Below are positions 36,236 through 48,545 of a DNA stretch of 64,000 bases, one piece after another. Below the pieces are notes generated by a model. That model did not search any database and was not told the DNA's origin. It saw nothing but the letters and a program-made list of their open reading frames with translations. The DNA comes from Cephalopachus bancanus (lineage: Eukaryota > Chordata > Mammalia > Primates > Tarsiidae). The stretch spans positions 744,001 through 808,000 of the forward strand of contig JAPVLO010000007.1 of the NCBI GenBank assembly GCA_027257055.1, given 5' to 3'. How positions within the stretch are numbered: position 1 is the stretch's first letter; each line of letters begins with the position of its first letter. Both the position numbers and the translations under genes were made by a program.

Positions 36236-36860
36236 CATTTTTTTTTTTGATTTTTAATTTTAAAGATGTTGGGTACAAGCCGGGCTCGGTGGCTCAGCCT
36301 GTAATCCTGCGCCTTTGGGAGGCTGAGGTGAGTGGATTGTCTGAGCCTGCGGGTTCGAGACCCGCCTGGGCAGGCGAGACCTCATCTCTACAATAAATCA
36401 AAAAATTAGCTGGGTGTGGTAGTGTGCGCCTGTAATTCCGGCTACTCGGAAGGCTGAGGCGGAAGGATCGCTGGAGCCCAGCAGGTTGAGGCTGCGGTGG
36501 CCGGGAGCGGACACTGCACTCCAGTCTGGGCCACAGAGTGAGACTCCAACTCAAAAACAAAACAAAACCAAAAAAATAAAAATAAAAAAAAATGTGGGGT
36601 ACAATTCAGAGTTAAGTACACAAATGTTCATTATGCAAGTACCCTTGTTGATGAGCTGTGCCCCCTCTTCTGTGGCAGAATACCACTACTACCGATCCCC
36701 CCTCCCTCAGCAATTTCCCAATACTGACAATCCTTTTCTTACAGTATTACAATAATTGTTCAAGGTCCGCTTATGAGTGAGAACACATAATACTCAGTTC
36801 TTTGTTTCTGTGATAGATCACTCAGCATGGATCATTGTTTACAAGAGTAAAAATGAAGAA
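36236..36860 (-). mobile_element. L1 3'-UTR-like fragment split by an Alu
   Basis: TTTTTGATTTTTAATTTTAA before the Alu and TATGAGTGAGAACACATAAT, GTTCTTTGTTTCTGTGATAG after it follow the reverse L1 3' end. Confidence 0.6.
36279..36588 (+). repeat. Alu, CCAACTC-tail subfamily, near-consensus
   Basis: It starts GCCGGGCTCGGTGGCTCAGC. The perfect T-arm-like hairpin is at 36349-36365. Flanks TGTTGGGTACAA and TGTGGGGTACAA form the target-site duplication. Confidence 0.94.
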
Positions 36861-36959
36861 CCACATCAGTGTCCTGCCCTAGAAGGGTTGAGAACATGGT
36901 AACTTCACATCACGGAATCCCTGCAACTGCTAACTGTGATGTGGCAGGACCTCGCCAGC

Positions 36960-37080
36960 AGTCAGGCAGCAAATATTGTGCACCTCCTGTATACCAGGCA
37001 TTGGTTAGGTTCTGGGTACATGGAAGGGAATAGGACAAACTAACTCTGGAGCTCACATTCAGAGCCTTGGTCCTAAAAAA
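36960..37080 (+). repeat. L2 3' end
   Basis: ATATTGTGCACCTCCTGTAT, ACCAGGCATTGGTTAGG and CTCTGGAGCTCACATTC. Confidence 0.75.
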
Positions 37081-37276
37081 TGTTTATGATGTTCAGGTCT
37101 TAGAAAAAGGCACGGTATGATCTTGTTTGAGGAAAACATAAATATATGTATTAATATCAGTCTGGCAGTTTATACATGAGAATGGGAACCACAGCTTTCT
37201 GCAGATGGTAGATATAGGGGAGACTTTCCTCTTTTCCTTGGTGATCACCTGTGTTTTGTACAAATTTTAACAAAAA

Positions 37277-37580
37277 ATGGCTATGTACGATGCCTCATGC
37301 CTATAATCCCGGCACTTTAGGAGGCAGAAGCAGGAGAATTGCTTCAGCCCAGGAGTTCAAGACCAGACTGGCCAATATAACGAGACCTTGTCTCTATTAA
37401 AAAAAAAAAATAAAAAAAATTAGCCTAGCTTGATGACACATGCCTGTAGCCCCAGCTAACTGGGAGGCTGAGGTGGGAGGATTACCTGAGCCCTGGAGGT
37501 TGAGGCTGTAGTGAGCTGCGGTTGTGCCACTGCACTCCAGCCTGCAGGACAGAGATCTCAACGCAAAAACAAAGACAAAT
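37277..37580 (+). repeat. Alu, left member of an inverted pair
   Basis: GGCTATGTACGATGCCTCAT to GAGATCTCAACGCAAAAACA. Confidence 0.9.
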
Positions 37581-37584
37581 ACAA

Positions 37585-37871
37585 TTTTTTTTTTTTTTTG
37601 AGTCAGGGTCTCACTCTGTCACCCAGGCTAGAGGGCAGTGGCACACTCAGCCACTGCAGCCACAACCTGTTGGGCTCAGGCAATCCTCTTTCAGCCTTCC
37701 AAGTTTAGCTGGAACTCTAGGCACATGCCACCATGCCCAGCTAATTTTTTGATTTATTATAGAGATGAGGCCTTGCCATGTTGCCCAGGCTGGTCTTGGA
37801 CCTGTGGGCTCAGGCAATCCTCTTGCTTCCACTTTCCAAAGTGCTGAGATTATAGGCAACTACGCCTAGCC
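37585..37871 (-). repeat. Alu, right member of an inverted pair
   Basis: A T run with GAGTCAGGGTCTCACTCTGT to AACTACGCCTAGCC. Confidence 0.9.
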
Positions 37872-38034
37872 ACAAAAACAAATTTTTAACAAAAAAAAAG
37901 TCACAGGTGTGATTTTGGCCTTCGAGCCTTCAAGTTTTGAACCCAGGGTGTGAGAGAGAGGCATTTGGGACGTCATATTTCAGGTATGGTCTTTGGCTCC
38001 TGGTTTACATTGCAGGCCTGAGCCCCACCATGGG

Positions 38035-38135
38035 CCCACTTAGTGGACTCGCTTAGTCAACTCTCTGGGAATGCGACTCAGATGTCTGCCTTTTACTTCT
38101 GGGTGATTCTAATGCTTCTGATATCTGAGAACCAT
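38035..38135 (+). repeat. hAT-like DNA transposon remnant
   Basis: AATGCGACTCAGATGTCTGC, TGGGTGATTCTAATGCTTCT and TATCTGAGAACCATT resemble a MER5-like terminus. Confidence 0.45.
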
Positions 38136-38238
38136 TACGGGCTTGAGCAGAGGGCTGTTGGGGTCTTCATGGCCTTGCCCTGAGGCTACAGAGCTTTCTG
38201 CAGGTTTCCAGAGGAATCCACTCAAGACAGTCCAGGAA

Positions 38239-38367
38239 AAAATTAGCTGGCACACACTTGTAATACCAGCTACTCAGGAGGCTGAGGCAGGAGGATTGCC
38301 TGAGCCCAGGAGGTTGAGGCTGCGGTGAGCTGTGATGGTGCCACTGTGCTCCAGCCTGGGCGATATC
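38239..38367 (+). repeat. Alu right arm
   Basis: AAAAAATTAGCTGGCACACA to CCAGCCTGGGCGATAT. Confidence 0.85.
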
Positions 38368-38699
38368 CTCCTTTCTGTGCTGTGGCAGTTGCAGGAAGAG
38401 GCAGGCGGGGGTCAGGGCCATGGATGCCGTCTGCGTACCACATACCAGCCTTCTAACAGAGGAGGCTGACTGGACTATGGGACCAGGAGTAGACCCTATA
38501 GGCTTGACTCTGCATTGTTTTAGCTCCATGGTTCCTAACTGGAGATGCTAAGAAGGTTCGTGAGTTCCTCTTAGCATCCCAGAAGGCCCAGGAGAATTCG
38601 TGCCTTCCTGGGTGGTGTTTGGCAGCGTGGAGCGAGCACCCCATCAGCCCAGCGTTGGTTGCTGGTTACCTCATGCTAGTCAGGTGGTGATTCATGGGT

Positions 38700-38885
38700 C
38701 CCTCCATTCATGCTTTGTCCGGTCACCCTTCCATGCATTCACTCATTCAACAAGCATTTGCCACGGTCTGCTCCGTGCCAGTCTCTGCACAGGCTCTGGG
38801 GACACAGAGATGAGTAAGCCTCCGTCCCTGTCCTCAGCATCCTCCCCCACCCAGGAAGAACGGGCCTGCCATTAATTGAAAACAG
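38700..38885 (+). repeat. L2 3' end
   Basis: CATTCACTCATTCAACAAGC, CACAGGCTCTGGGGACACAG and CCTCCGTCCCTGTCCTCAGC. Confidence 0.8.
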
Positions 38886-38949
38886 AAAGAGATCAGTCAG
38901 CTCTTCATAGATGCGGTTCTTTGGGGTGATGGGCTCTTCTGTAAACTGA

Positions 38950-39252
38950 AACTCTGCTTGTTTTAAAAGTACAAATATTCAAACAGTACTGGGGGATGCA
39001 CAGTGAAGTGGGCTCTTTCTCCAGGCCTGTCTCCCTCCCCAGAGGCTAAAGCTGCTCATGGTTTCTTGGGTGTCTTTCTAGAGCATTCTACACGTTCACA
39101 GGCATGGTCTCCCCTGTCCCTTACCCACAGAAACACGTTGTGTGCCCTATTCTGTGACTTGGTTCTCTCCCCTCAGCCATACCTCTCCGAGAATAGTCAT
39201 TCCCAGCTCTCATTCTTTAGTGGCTGCCATATTGATGGACATTTGGGTTGTT
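38950..39252 (-). mobile_element. L1M 3'-UTR-like fragment
   Basis: TCCCTCCCCAGAGGCTAAAG, TTTCTTGGGTGTCTTTCTAG and ATTGATGGACATTTGGGTTG occur in the expected reverse order. Confidence 0.6.
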
Positions 39253-39386
39253 TCACGGCCACCACAGCTCAACCTGCTGGGTTCCGGCGCTCCTTCCGCC
39301 TCAGCCTTGGGACTACAGTTGCATGATACCACACCAATAGTTTTTGTGATTTATTGTAGAGACAAGGTCTCACCAAGTTGCCCATG
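39253..39386 (-). repeat. Partial Alu
   Basis: GGCCACCACAGCTCAACCTG to CACCAAGTTGCCCATGC. Confidence 0.8.
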
Positions 39387-39476
39387 CAGAATTTTAACAT
39401 AAATTCAGGAGTAAAGATCCTGGTGGGTGGAGTCTCCTAATTCTTGGGGTCCAAGAGAAGAGATGACGAGGGGACA

Positions 39477-39768
39477 GGCTGGGCACCGTGGCTCATATCT
39501 TCAATCCTAACACTTTGGGAGGCCGAGGAGGGAGGATTGGTTGAACCCAGGAGTCTGAGACCAGCCTGCGCAACACAGTGAGACCTCATCTCTACAAAAA
39601 ATAGCCAGGCATGGTGGCACGTGCCTGTAGTCCCAGCTACTTGGGAGGCTGAAGTGAGAGGATCTGACCTGAGCCCTGGAAATCGAGGCTGCAGTGAGCC
39701 GTTATCATACCAAACTCCAGCCTGGGCAACAAAGTGAGACCTTGTCTCAAAAAAAGAAGAAGAAAATG
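39477..39768 (+). repeat. Alu, dimeric
   Basis: GGCTGGGCACCGTGGCTCAT to GACCTTGTCTCAAAAAAAGA. It lies 146 bases upstream of exon 8. Confidence 0.92.
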
Positions 39769-39913
39769 AAGAAGAGGTCATTTGCTGGTGAAAATTTTGT
39801 GGGGATTGAGCCCCCTGCAATGCCAAGGGCATTTAAGATTAGGCTGAAATGACATAGAGCTGTCAGCGGGCAGTGCCTGTCCCCCACTTCACCTTGCTGT
39901 GTCCTTCCCGCAG

Positions 39914-40014
39914 CCCTGGCCTCCCACGACTACATCCTGAAGATCGTGCCCACAGTGTACGAGGACAAGAGTGGCAAGCAGCGGTACTCCTACCAGTACA
40001 CGGTGGCCAACAAG
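39914..40014 (+). CDS. ERGIC1: ERGIC1 exon 8 (residues 181-214, lumenal)
   Basis: This 101-base segment follows CCCGCAG. It encodes LASHDYILKIVPTVYEDKSG and KQRYSYQYTVANK after completing Pro181. The motif HDYxLKIVPT is strongly conserved across Erv41/Erv46 relatives. The donor reads AAG then GTGCGC, which lacks the usual purine-A-G pattern at +3 to +5, so it is the weakest-looking splice site of the gene. The next exon still joins in frame at Glu215. Confidence 0.94.
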
Positions 40015-40674
40015 GTGCGCTGGCGGCGGGGCCGGGCCGTGTGCGGCGCGCCCTCTGCTGGTGAAGAGCAGAGGCTCCAGGCAGCCGCGCCCACACCACT
40101 TCTGCGGGTTCCTTCCGGGAGGCCTTCCCTGGGGGTCTGCCTGGGCCAGGCTCCGTCTCTGGGTAAAGCCGGAAGACCCAGTCCCTGCCATTGTGGCAGT
40201 CTCAGAGTCAAGAGGAGGAGATCTGCCAGTAGATAGGATGTGATCTGTTTGGGAAAGAGCCGGCAGGCAACCCCCCTGACCCCCCAACCTCCGGGTTGCG
40301 GTTGTCTCAAGACCCTGCGTCTGGTCCTAGGGATGGCTGTTGATTGACTTGCTGTTGATTAACAAGGTGTTCCAGGACGCCAACACTCTAAGTCACAGAG
40401 AAGGAGGCAGGCCTTGGTGGGCAGCAGAGCATGGTCAGAATTGGTGGAGTGGGATGACTCCACAGTTAGCAGTTTCAAACTGAGGCAGCCTCGGGCTTCT
40501 CCAGAGATGAGCCTGCTGGGGGGTGTGACTGCTTGAAGCCTCCTGGTTGAGATGTCCCTACTAGACCCTGATGGATGGGCTTCTTCTCATTTACTACCAG
40601 GATTCTCGTTTTCCTTCTGTTCCAGAGCTGCCTGAACCCCTTATCAGTGATATATTGTTTCACTCAATTAATTC

Positions 40675-40930
40675 TCATAATAGGAGGAGTCGTAGCTGTC
40701 ATTTCTTGAGTCCGTCTTAGGGCCAGGCACGCTAAGCTCTCTACCGCCATCATCTTTCTCAGTCATCATGGCAGTTCTGACATGGGGACAGTTGTTTTCC
40801 CCATTTTACAGATGTGACCATCGAGGCGCTGAGAGGTGTTTGTAGAGCTGTAAGGTGGCCAAGTAGGGATGAGAACCAGGTTCTCCCTGGGCTCCAGGGC
40901 CTGGCCTCTTGGTTGCCTCTCCCACTCAGT
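40675..40930 (+). repeat. MIR, nearly full length
   Basis: CATTTCTTGAGTCCGTCTTA, CCCCATTTTACAGATGTGAC and AGTAGGGATGAGAACCAGG. Confidence 0.82.
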
Positions 40931-41144
40931 CTGAGTGAAGGGGTGTGAGTGCCCACTGGAAGCTGCTCTCTGTCAGGTGGCAGAGGGAGCCTCTGCTCTG
41001 AGCCACCCTGGATTGCTAGCTCTCTGAGGGAAGTCCTGTTTCTTTATTCACTGTTTTGCGGAGGACATCTCACTGTAACCCTCAAGTGCTCATAGCAGCT
41101 AACAAACGGGAAAACACAGAGGTCATCTGAGCAGATGGAGTGCA

Positions 41145-41285
41145 GGCCGCGGATCATACTACCAGTTCAAATCCTGGCTCCTGGGTCTTGTCATATAACC
41201 ACTCTGTGCCTCAGATTACTCATTTGTAAAATGGGGGGTACTCACTTTATAAGATTGCTATCTTATAAATGAGGTGATGTTCTTT
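41145..41285 (-). repeat. MIR
   Basis: CCAGTTCAAATCCTGGCTCC, CTCTGTGCCTCAGATTACTC and ATTTGTAAAATGGGGGGTAC. Confidence 0.85.
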
Positions 41286-41303
41286 TTAAAAATGCTCAGC
41301 CAG

Positions 41304-41612
41304 GCCAGGCTCAGTGGCTCAGCCTATAATCTCAGCACTTTGGGAGGCCAAGATGAGTGGATTACCTGAGCCCACGGGTTCGAGACCAGCCCTGGCAACT
41401 TGGCAAGATCTCATCTCTACAAGAAATCAAAAATTAGCTAGGTGTGGTAGTGCACGCCTGTAGTTCCGACTGCTTGGAAGGCTGAGGCAGAAGGATTGCT
41501 GGAGCCTAGCAGGTCAACAGTGGTGTGGCCGTGAGTGTGCCACTGCACTCCGGCCTGGGCAACAAAATGAGACTCCAACTCAAAAATTAAAAAAAATAAA
41601 AATAAAAAAATA
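41304..41612 (+). repeat. Alu, CCAACTC-tail subfamily, with target-site duplication
   Basis: It opens GGCCAGGCTCAGTGGCTCAG, with the linker AGAAATCAAAAATTAGC. AAATGCTCA lies on both sides. Confidence 0.92.
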
Positions 41613-42185
41613 AGTAGAAATGCTCAACCCACAAAGGCAGCCTTGGGTAAATGATACTGACCGCAGCTGATTTTCACTTTTTCTCTGTCCCTCAACTCTG
41701 GGCTGTGACTTAGACAGTCACCTGCCCTATCAACCCTCCCTAGAGAAAGCTGGTCTTCCTTAAGACTCCTTCTCCCAAGGCTTTGGCAAGCGCTCAGCAG
41801 CCGGGCGGTCTGCTTGGTGTTGCTGACTATAGCCCAACCTTCCTAGAAGGGTGCTGGTCAGGGCTCAGTTAACCCTGGGAGCAGGCTGAGCTGCCCAGCA
41901 TTTTGGGTGGGGGGGCAGAGGGGATAGAGGTTCAGTTTGTCTCCGGTTGTAGATGGGAGAGAAAAGTCCAGAGGTTTTCAGCACCCTGGAATGCCCAAGC
42001 TGGAAAGATTCCCTGGGTCACCCTCCCAGAACCCTCAGTGTTCAGACAGGGAAACCAAGGCCCTGAGGGAGGGAAGGGCTGGCACAAAGACATGCTGAAG
42101 CCCCTCCGCAGCCTTCAATCCCTACCTGTGCACTCCCAGGCAGGACCGTGCAGGGCTGGGCTTTGTGGTTCTGTTTGTTCCTTCT

Positions 42186-42345
42186 TTTTAAAATTTTATT
42201 ATTTTATTTTGTTTTATTTTATTTAAGTATAGATGAGATCTTGCTATGTTGCCCAGGCTGGTCTTGAACTCCTGGGCTCAAGGGATCCTCCCACCTCGGC
42301 CTCCCACAGTGCTGGGATGTCAGGCGTGAGCCATGGTGCCCGGCC
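42186..42345 (-). repeat. Partial Alu
   Basis: An A/T tract then AGATGAGATCTTGCTATGTT to GAGCCATGGTGCCCGGCC. Confidence 0.85.
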
Positions 42346-42559
42346 TGCTCTCTTCATATTTTTTATCCTATTGCTGCTTCCAGGGGTCAAAAGTACGTGG
42401 ATGCTGACGGCAGAGCTTCAGGCCTCTAGGGGAGGTGTGGGAGGAAGCCTGGGTGAGGGATGGGAAAGCCCTTTCTCGAGAGTCGCCAGGGGACCCTCTG
42501 CCTCTGCCTCTCCCCCCACCCCTCGGGACACTGTTCTGACTCTCACATCCTCTACCCAG

Positions 42560-42682
42560 GAGTACGTCGCCTACAGCCACACGGGCCGCATCATCCCTGC
42601 CATCTGGTTCCGCTATGACCTCAGCCCCATCACGGTCAAGTACACAGAGAGACGGCAACCGCTGTACAGGTTCATCACCACG
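42560..42682 (+). CDS. ERGIC1: ERGIC1 exon 9 (residues 215-255, lumenal up to TM2)
   Basis: This 123-base, phase-0 exon lies between CTACCCAG and GTGAGT. It encodes EYVAYSHTGRIIPAIWFRYD followed by LSPITVKYTERRQPLYRFITT, 41 codons. The segment PAIWFRYDLSPITVxY is the most conserved signature of the C-terminal COPII-coated ERV domain, just ahead of the second membrane span. Confidence 0.96.
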
Positions 42683-43732
42683 GTGAGTGGCCTGGGCAGA
42701 CACCGGACCAGCCTCCACGCACCTGCTGCAGGCTTCCTCCCCTCCCCTGGGCTGCGGGTCCGGGACAGAGCCTGGGGGGCTTTGACCACAAGAAGGTTGA
42801 TAAACATTATCAGAAACACACCTGTCTCCATGACGTTTCCTCTAGACAGTATTTTCCAGGGGGAGATGCTTCTAAATCCGTTTAATTCCTGAAGCATGTT
42901 TCCATATGGCTCTACTAGATGCTCTTGATTTTCTCCAGGTTTTCATGTTCGTGGAAATTATTCTTAGCAGGGCTTATCTTTTTTGTATGTAAATTTTACA
43001 ATGAAGAGTTAACTCATTTTGTCCCCTCTGTCTAATTTCCATTTATAGCTGCTGACACGGTCAGGGTTTTTCCTTCCTGCCTGGTCTCTGTCTTGTCATT
43101 GACTCTACATGGCCCATTTTCTTTGGGGCAGCTTCAAGCTGACGTCAGTTTTCTTTTATGCTGACTATTTCTACCAAGTTCTCTGTTTCCTGGCCTCCTA
43201 CTCAGGATGTTCTTGAGGTCAGAATGGGAGAGTCAGAGAGCCCTGCTCCAGCCAAGGGGCCCAGGAGATGTTGGGCAAGCAGGGCCAGCAGACGTGGTAG
43301 AGACAGGGTGATTGTCCCTACCTTACAGACTTGGAAATGAGGCCTAAAGATAAATACAGCCCTGGAAGGCCCTTACGCCTCTAAGTCTCTCTCTATCTTT
43401 TGATCCGCTTCCCTCTTTCCTGGCTTCATCTTCAAATAGAATTTACCAGGAGAAATGGCCTCTTTCTCAGTATTTTTATCCGAGTATGGGATAGGACAGT
43501 GCCCTCCCTGGCCTAGCTCAGGCCCTGTGCCATCCTTGTGGCCTGGGGTTTACAGTACTCTGCTTGGACAGGCTTAGGCCTTGTGTGCCCTCTGGAGCCA
43601 ACCCCCTCCAGACACGGGGGCACAGATTATGAGGAACAGGGCTCCACAAGAGAAAAATGAGGGCCAGCTACTAGAAAAGGAGTAGGGTGCTGGGAGGCAG
43701 AACTGTGGGGTGTCCTGACAGGGTCTCCAACT

Positions 43733-44032
43733 TTTTTTTTTTTTTTTAATTTTTGAGTTGGAGTCTCACTCTGTCGCCCAGACTGGAGTGCAATGGCCAC
43801 TCCCGGCCTCCGCAGCCTCGACCTGCTGGGCTCCAGCGATCCTTCCACCTCAGCCTTCCAAGTAGCTGGGACTACAGGCGCGCACTACCACACCCGGCTA
43901 ATTTTTGATTTATTGTAGAGATGAGGTCTCGCCAAGTTGCCCGGGCAGGTCTCAAACCCGTGGGCTCAGGCAATCCACTCACCTCGGCCTCCCAAAGTGC
44001 TGGGATTACAGACTGAGCCACCAAGCCCGGCT
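43733..44032 (-). repeat. Alu, CCAACTC-tail subfamily, with target-site duplication
   Basis: TTTTTGAGTTGGAGTCTCAC to GAGCCACCAAGCCCGGC. GGGTCTCCAACTT and GGGCCTCCAACTT flank it. Confidence 0.93.
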
Positions 44033-44148
44033 GGGCCTCCAACTTCTAACCTATGACATAGAATGAGCATTCCTCCTCCTGCTACCTCTCAGAGACTCCT
44101 CAAAGGAGATTGTGGAAGAAACTCTTTGCAGATAAAAAAAGCCAGGTG

Positions 44149-44288
44149 GGCTGGGTGCAGTGGCTCACAACTGTAATCCCAGCACTTTGGGAGGACAATG
44201 TGGGAAGATCACTTGAAGCCAGGAGTTCAAAACCAACCTGAGCAACATAGCAAGACCCCATCTCTACCAAAAATAAAAATAAAAAGGA
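44149..44288 (+). repeat. Alu left monomer
   Basis: GGCTGGGTGCAGTGGCTCAC to CTCTACCAAAAATAAAAATA. Confidence 0.88.
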
Positions 44289-44289
44289 A

Positions 44290-44720
44290 ACTCCTGTTCA
44301 ACAAATAGCACATAACATAAAGCTAAAACACCACACAGACTGGGAAACGATGTTTGCCACACATACAAGAAAGAAGTAACCTTACAGAATTTTTATATAA
44401 AGAGCTCCTGCAGACCAATAAGAAAGTTAGATAACCAAAAAGAATAATGGATGAGGACTGAGGACCAGCATTTCCCAGAGGAGGCCATACTGGCAGCGAC
44501 AAAATGCCCAAGTTCCCTAGAAACTGGAGAAATAAGACTCAAACCAGCAAGACCCAATTCAGTCCAGTCACACGTGCAAAAATTAAAGACTGCTGCTAGG
44601 AGGGTCAGAAGGACATGAGGCCGTGGGGACCCCCGGGTACTGCTGGGTAGATACACAGAGCATGCAGGAGTTACACAGCCACAGAACCGCAACATGGAAA
44701 CTAGCACAGCCACTCTGGGG
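44290..44720 (+). mobile_element. Old L1 or HAL1 ORF2-end remnant
   Basis: ACTGGGAAACGATGTTTGCC, AGAGCTCCTGCAGACCAATA and AACTAGCACAGCCACTCTGG keep the order of the L1 ORF2 end. Many stops and deletions are present, so it is dead. Confidence 0.6.
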
Positions 44721-44826
44721 GAGATGTACAAACCCTTGGGTCCCCAAACCAGGGATGTGTGGGCGGATGGTTTTACCCAAGACCTCACAGGGTCACCCAT
44801 CCCAAGTGGGTCTTGGTGTAGATTCT

Positions 44827-45116
44827 CTTATTGTTGTCGTTGAGTCAGAGTCTTACTCTGCTGCCTAGTCCGGAGTACAGTGACACGGTCATAGCTCACC
44901 TCGATCTTCTGGTCTCAGGCGATCCTCCCACCTCAGCCTCCTGAATAGCTGGAACTATAGGTGTGTGCCACCATGCCTGGGTAATATTTTGATTTTTCTG
45001 TAGAGACAAAGTTCACTGTGTTGTCTAGGGTGGTCTGAGACTCCCAGGCGCAAGCAATCCTCCTGCCTTGGCCTCCCAAAGTGCTGGGATTACAGGCAAG
45101 AGCTACCTCACCTGGC
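44827..45116 (-). repeat. Alu with target-site duplication
   Basis: CTTGGTGTRGATTCT at 44812-44826 and 45117-45131 encloses it. Confidence 0.92.
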
Positions 45117-45394
45117 CTTGGTGTGGATTCTTACTCCTGTTCTCCTACTGCAGACCCGTAATAAGCCAGACCCTGAGATGCAAGTAGGTACCCCAGTGCC
45201 CACATGCCAGTCTGGTCTGCTCCTCAGAGATCTAAGGGTCTATAGCACTGACAGTGGCAGAGGAACCCCCTCTACCCACACCTCGCACAGGGTTGAGGTG
45301 GCTCTTCTGTGTCCCTCTTTCTGTTTGCTCCTGTATGGAAAGCAGCTTGGGCGCTAGGCGTTGAAACCACATGGCAAGTGGCTGAGAAATGAAG

Positions 45395-45545
45395 CGACTT
45401 TGTTTATTCCCATGTTTACTAGATTTTACCATGTACCAAGCCCCAAGACAGGAACCAGAATTCTCTGAGTCATGCACAGTCCCTGCCCTCAGGGAGCCTC
45501 AGCCGGCAGGGAAGGTGAGTGAGCGCACAGAGGCTTACATTCTGT
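45395..45545 (+). repeat. L2 3' end
   Basis: TTACCATGTACCAAGCCCCA and ACAGTCCCTGCCCTCAGGGA. Confidence 0.65.
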
Positions 45546-45616
45546 CCAGCCAGGAGAGGGGTGTCAGGCATAGCAGGCAAGAGGAAGGCTCCAGAAAGGA
45601 ACCTCGAGATGGGTCT

Positions 45617-45903
45617 CTTTTTTTTGAGTCAGAGTCTCACTCTCGCCCAGTCTGGAGTACTGTGGCATGCTTATGGCTACCACGGTCTCAACCTGCTGGG
45701 CTCAGGCCATCCTTCTACCTCAGCCTTCTAAGTAGCTGGAAATACAGGCGCACGCCACCACGTCCGGCTAATTTTTGGATTTATTGTAGAGACGAGGTCT
45801 CACCAAGTTGCCCAGACTGGTCTCGAACCCCTGGGCTCAGGCAATCCTCTCACCTCTGCCTCCCAAAGTGCTGGGGTTACAGCCATGAGCCACCATGCCT
45901 GCT
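45617..45903 (-). repeat. Alu with target-site duplication
   Basis: AGATGGGTCTC precedes and follows it. The head is TTTTGAGTCAGAGTCTCACT. Confidence 0.92.
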
Positions 45904-45979
45904 TCAAGATGGGTCTCCAGGGGCAGGAGGGTAAGTTCTGAGGAAAAGGATAGTATTTGCAGAGACACCCAACAGAACA

Positions 45980-47600
<1,621 letters not shown>

Positions 47601-47604
47601 TGCC

Positions 47605-47690
47605 CACTCTGACCTACCTCTGTGTCCCCAGCATCCAGCACAGCACCTGGCCAGGCCACAGGAGCTTAGAAATGTATAAGGGACAGCTGA
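47605..47690 (-). repeat. L2 3' end
   Basis: TGTGTCCCCAGCATCCAGCA and CAGCACCTGGCCAGGCCACA. Confidence 0.65.
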
Positions 47691-47706
47691 TTAAAGATGT
47701 GATCAC

Positions 47707-47838
47707 AGCCTGGGCACAGTGGCTCACTCCTGTAATCCCAGTGCTTTTAGAAACTGAGGCAGGAGGATCACTTAAAGGCAGGAATAACATAGTGAGACCC
47801 TGGGTAAAATAGTGAGACCCTGTCTAAATTAAAAATAT
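47707..47838 (+). repeat. Partial Alu
   Basis: AGCCTGGGCACAGTGGCTCA, with a tandem repeat of ATAGTGAGACCCTG at its end. Confidence 0.85.
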
Positions 47839-47843
47839 ACACA

Positions 47844-48150
47844 GGCCGGGCTCGGTGGCTCAACCTGTAATCCCAGTACTTTGGGAGGCCAAGGTGAGTG
47901 AATTGCCTGAGCCCGTGCATTTGAGACCCGTCTGGGCAACTTGGTGAGACCTCATCTCTACAATAAATCAAAAATTAGCCGGACATGGTAGAGCGTGCCT
48001 GTAGTTCCAACTACTTGGAAGGCTGAGGTGGAAGGATCGCCGGAGCCCAGCAGGTGGAGGCTGCAGTGTCTGGGAGCAGCTACTGCATTCCAATCTGGGT
48101 GACAGAGTGAGACTCCAACTCAAAAATAAAATAAAATAAAAAATAAAAAT
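47844..48150 (+). repeat. Alu, CCAACTC-tail subfamily
   Basis: GGCCGGGCTCGGTGGCTCAA to GACTCCAACTCAAAAATAAA. AAAAATATACA-like flanks suggest a target-site duplication. Confidence 0.93.
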
Positions 48151-48239
48151 ATATACAAATATTTTTATTTTTCTTTATTTTTAGTAGAGATGAGGTCTCA
48201 CTCCTAAAAGTACACCTGACCAGAAAATATTTTTATTTT

Positions 48240-48508
48240 TATTTTTTTCTGAGTTGGAGTGTCACTCTGTCACCCAGGTTGGTGTGCAGTAGCATGATCA
48301 CAGCTCACCACAGCATCGACCTTCTGGGTTCCAATCCTGCCTCAGTCTGCCAAGCAGCTGGGACTACAGGTACACACCACCACACTTGGCTAATTTTTTT
48401 ATTTTTTTGTAGAGACAAGATCTTGCTTTGTTGCATAGGCTGATCTCAAATTCCTGGGCTCAAGCCTTCCAAATTGCTGAGATTCCAGGTGTAAGCTACC
48501 ATGCATGC
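48240..48508 (-). repeat. Alu
   Basis: TTTTTCTGAGTTGGAGTGTC to TAAGCTACCATGCATGCCC. Confidence 0.88.
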
Positions 48509-48545
48509 CCTGAAAATATTTTTTTAAATTGTTTGAAAGGTGCTC

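Larger units (their letters stand above)
34510..39913 (+). other. Intron 7 of ERGIC1 (5.4 kb)
   Basis: The donor is GTAGGT and the acceptor CTTCCCGCAG. It contains seven Alu pieces, including an inverted pair only a few bases apart (37277-37871), an L1 3'-UTR-like fragment split by an Alu, an L1M-like piece near 38950, two L2 ends and hAT-like scraps. About 34510-34980 and 37080-37275 show nothing I can name. Confidence 0.85.
40015..42559 (+). other. Intron 8 of ERGIC1 (2.5 kb)
   Basis: The intron starts GTGCGC and ends CCTCTACCCAG. Bases 40015-40670 are repeat-poor, GC-rich at the start, with no ORF of interest. Two MIRs, one full Alu and one partial Alu fill the middle. Segments 41625-42180 and 42350-42559 show no recognised element. 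Confidence 0.85.

Noticed and set aside
35526..36278. Minus-strand ORF of 250 residues
   Set aside because: It runs through a minus-strand reading of an Alu and flanking L1-like sequence. The residues are typical Alu translation and no family is recognisable.
42233..42892. Plus-strand ORF of 219 residues
   Set aside because: It begins in an Alu and passes through ERGIC1 exon 9 and its introns. Only the 41 codons of exon 9 are real.
44290..44720. Possible processed pseudogene or functional ORF
   Set aside because: Word order matches the L1/HAL1 ORF2 end with many stops. It is a decayed LINE.
45389..45934. Plus-strand ORF of 181 residues
   Set aside because: L2 followed by an Alu read in antisense. 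No coding features.
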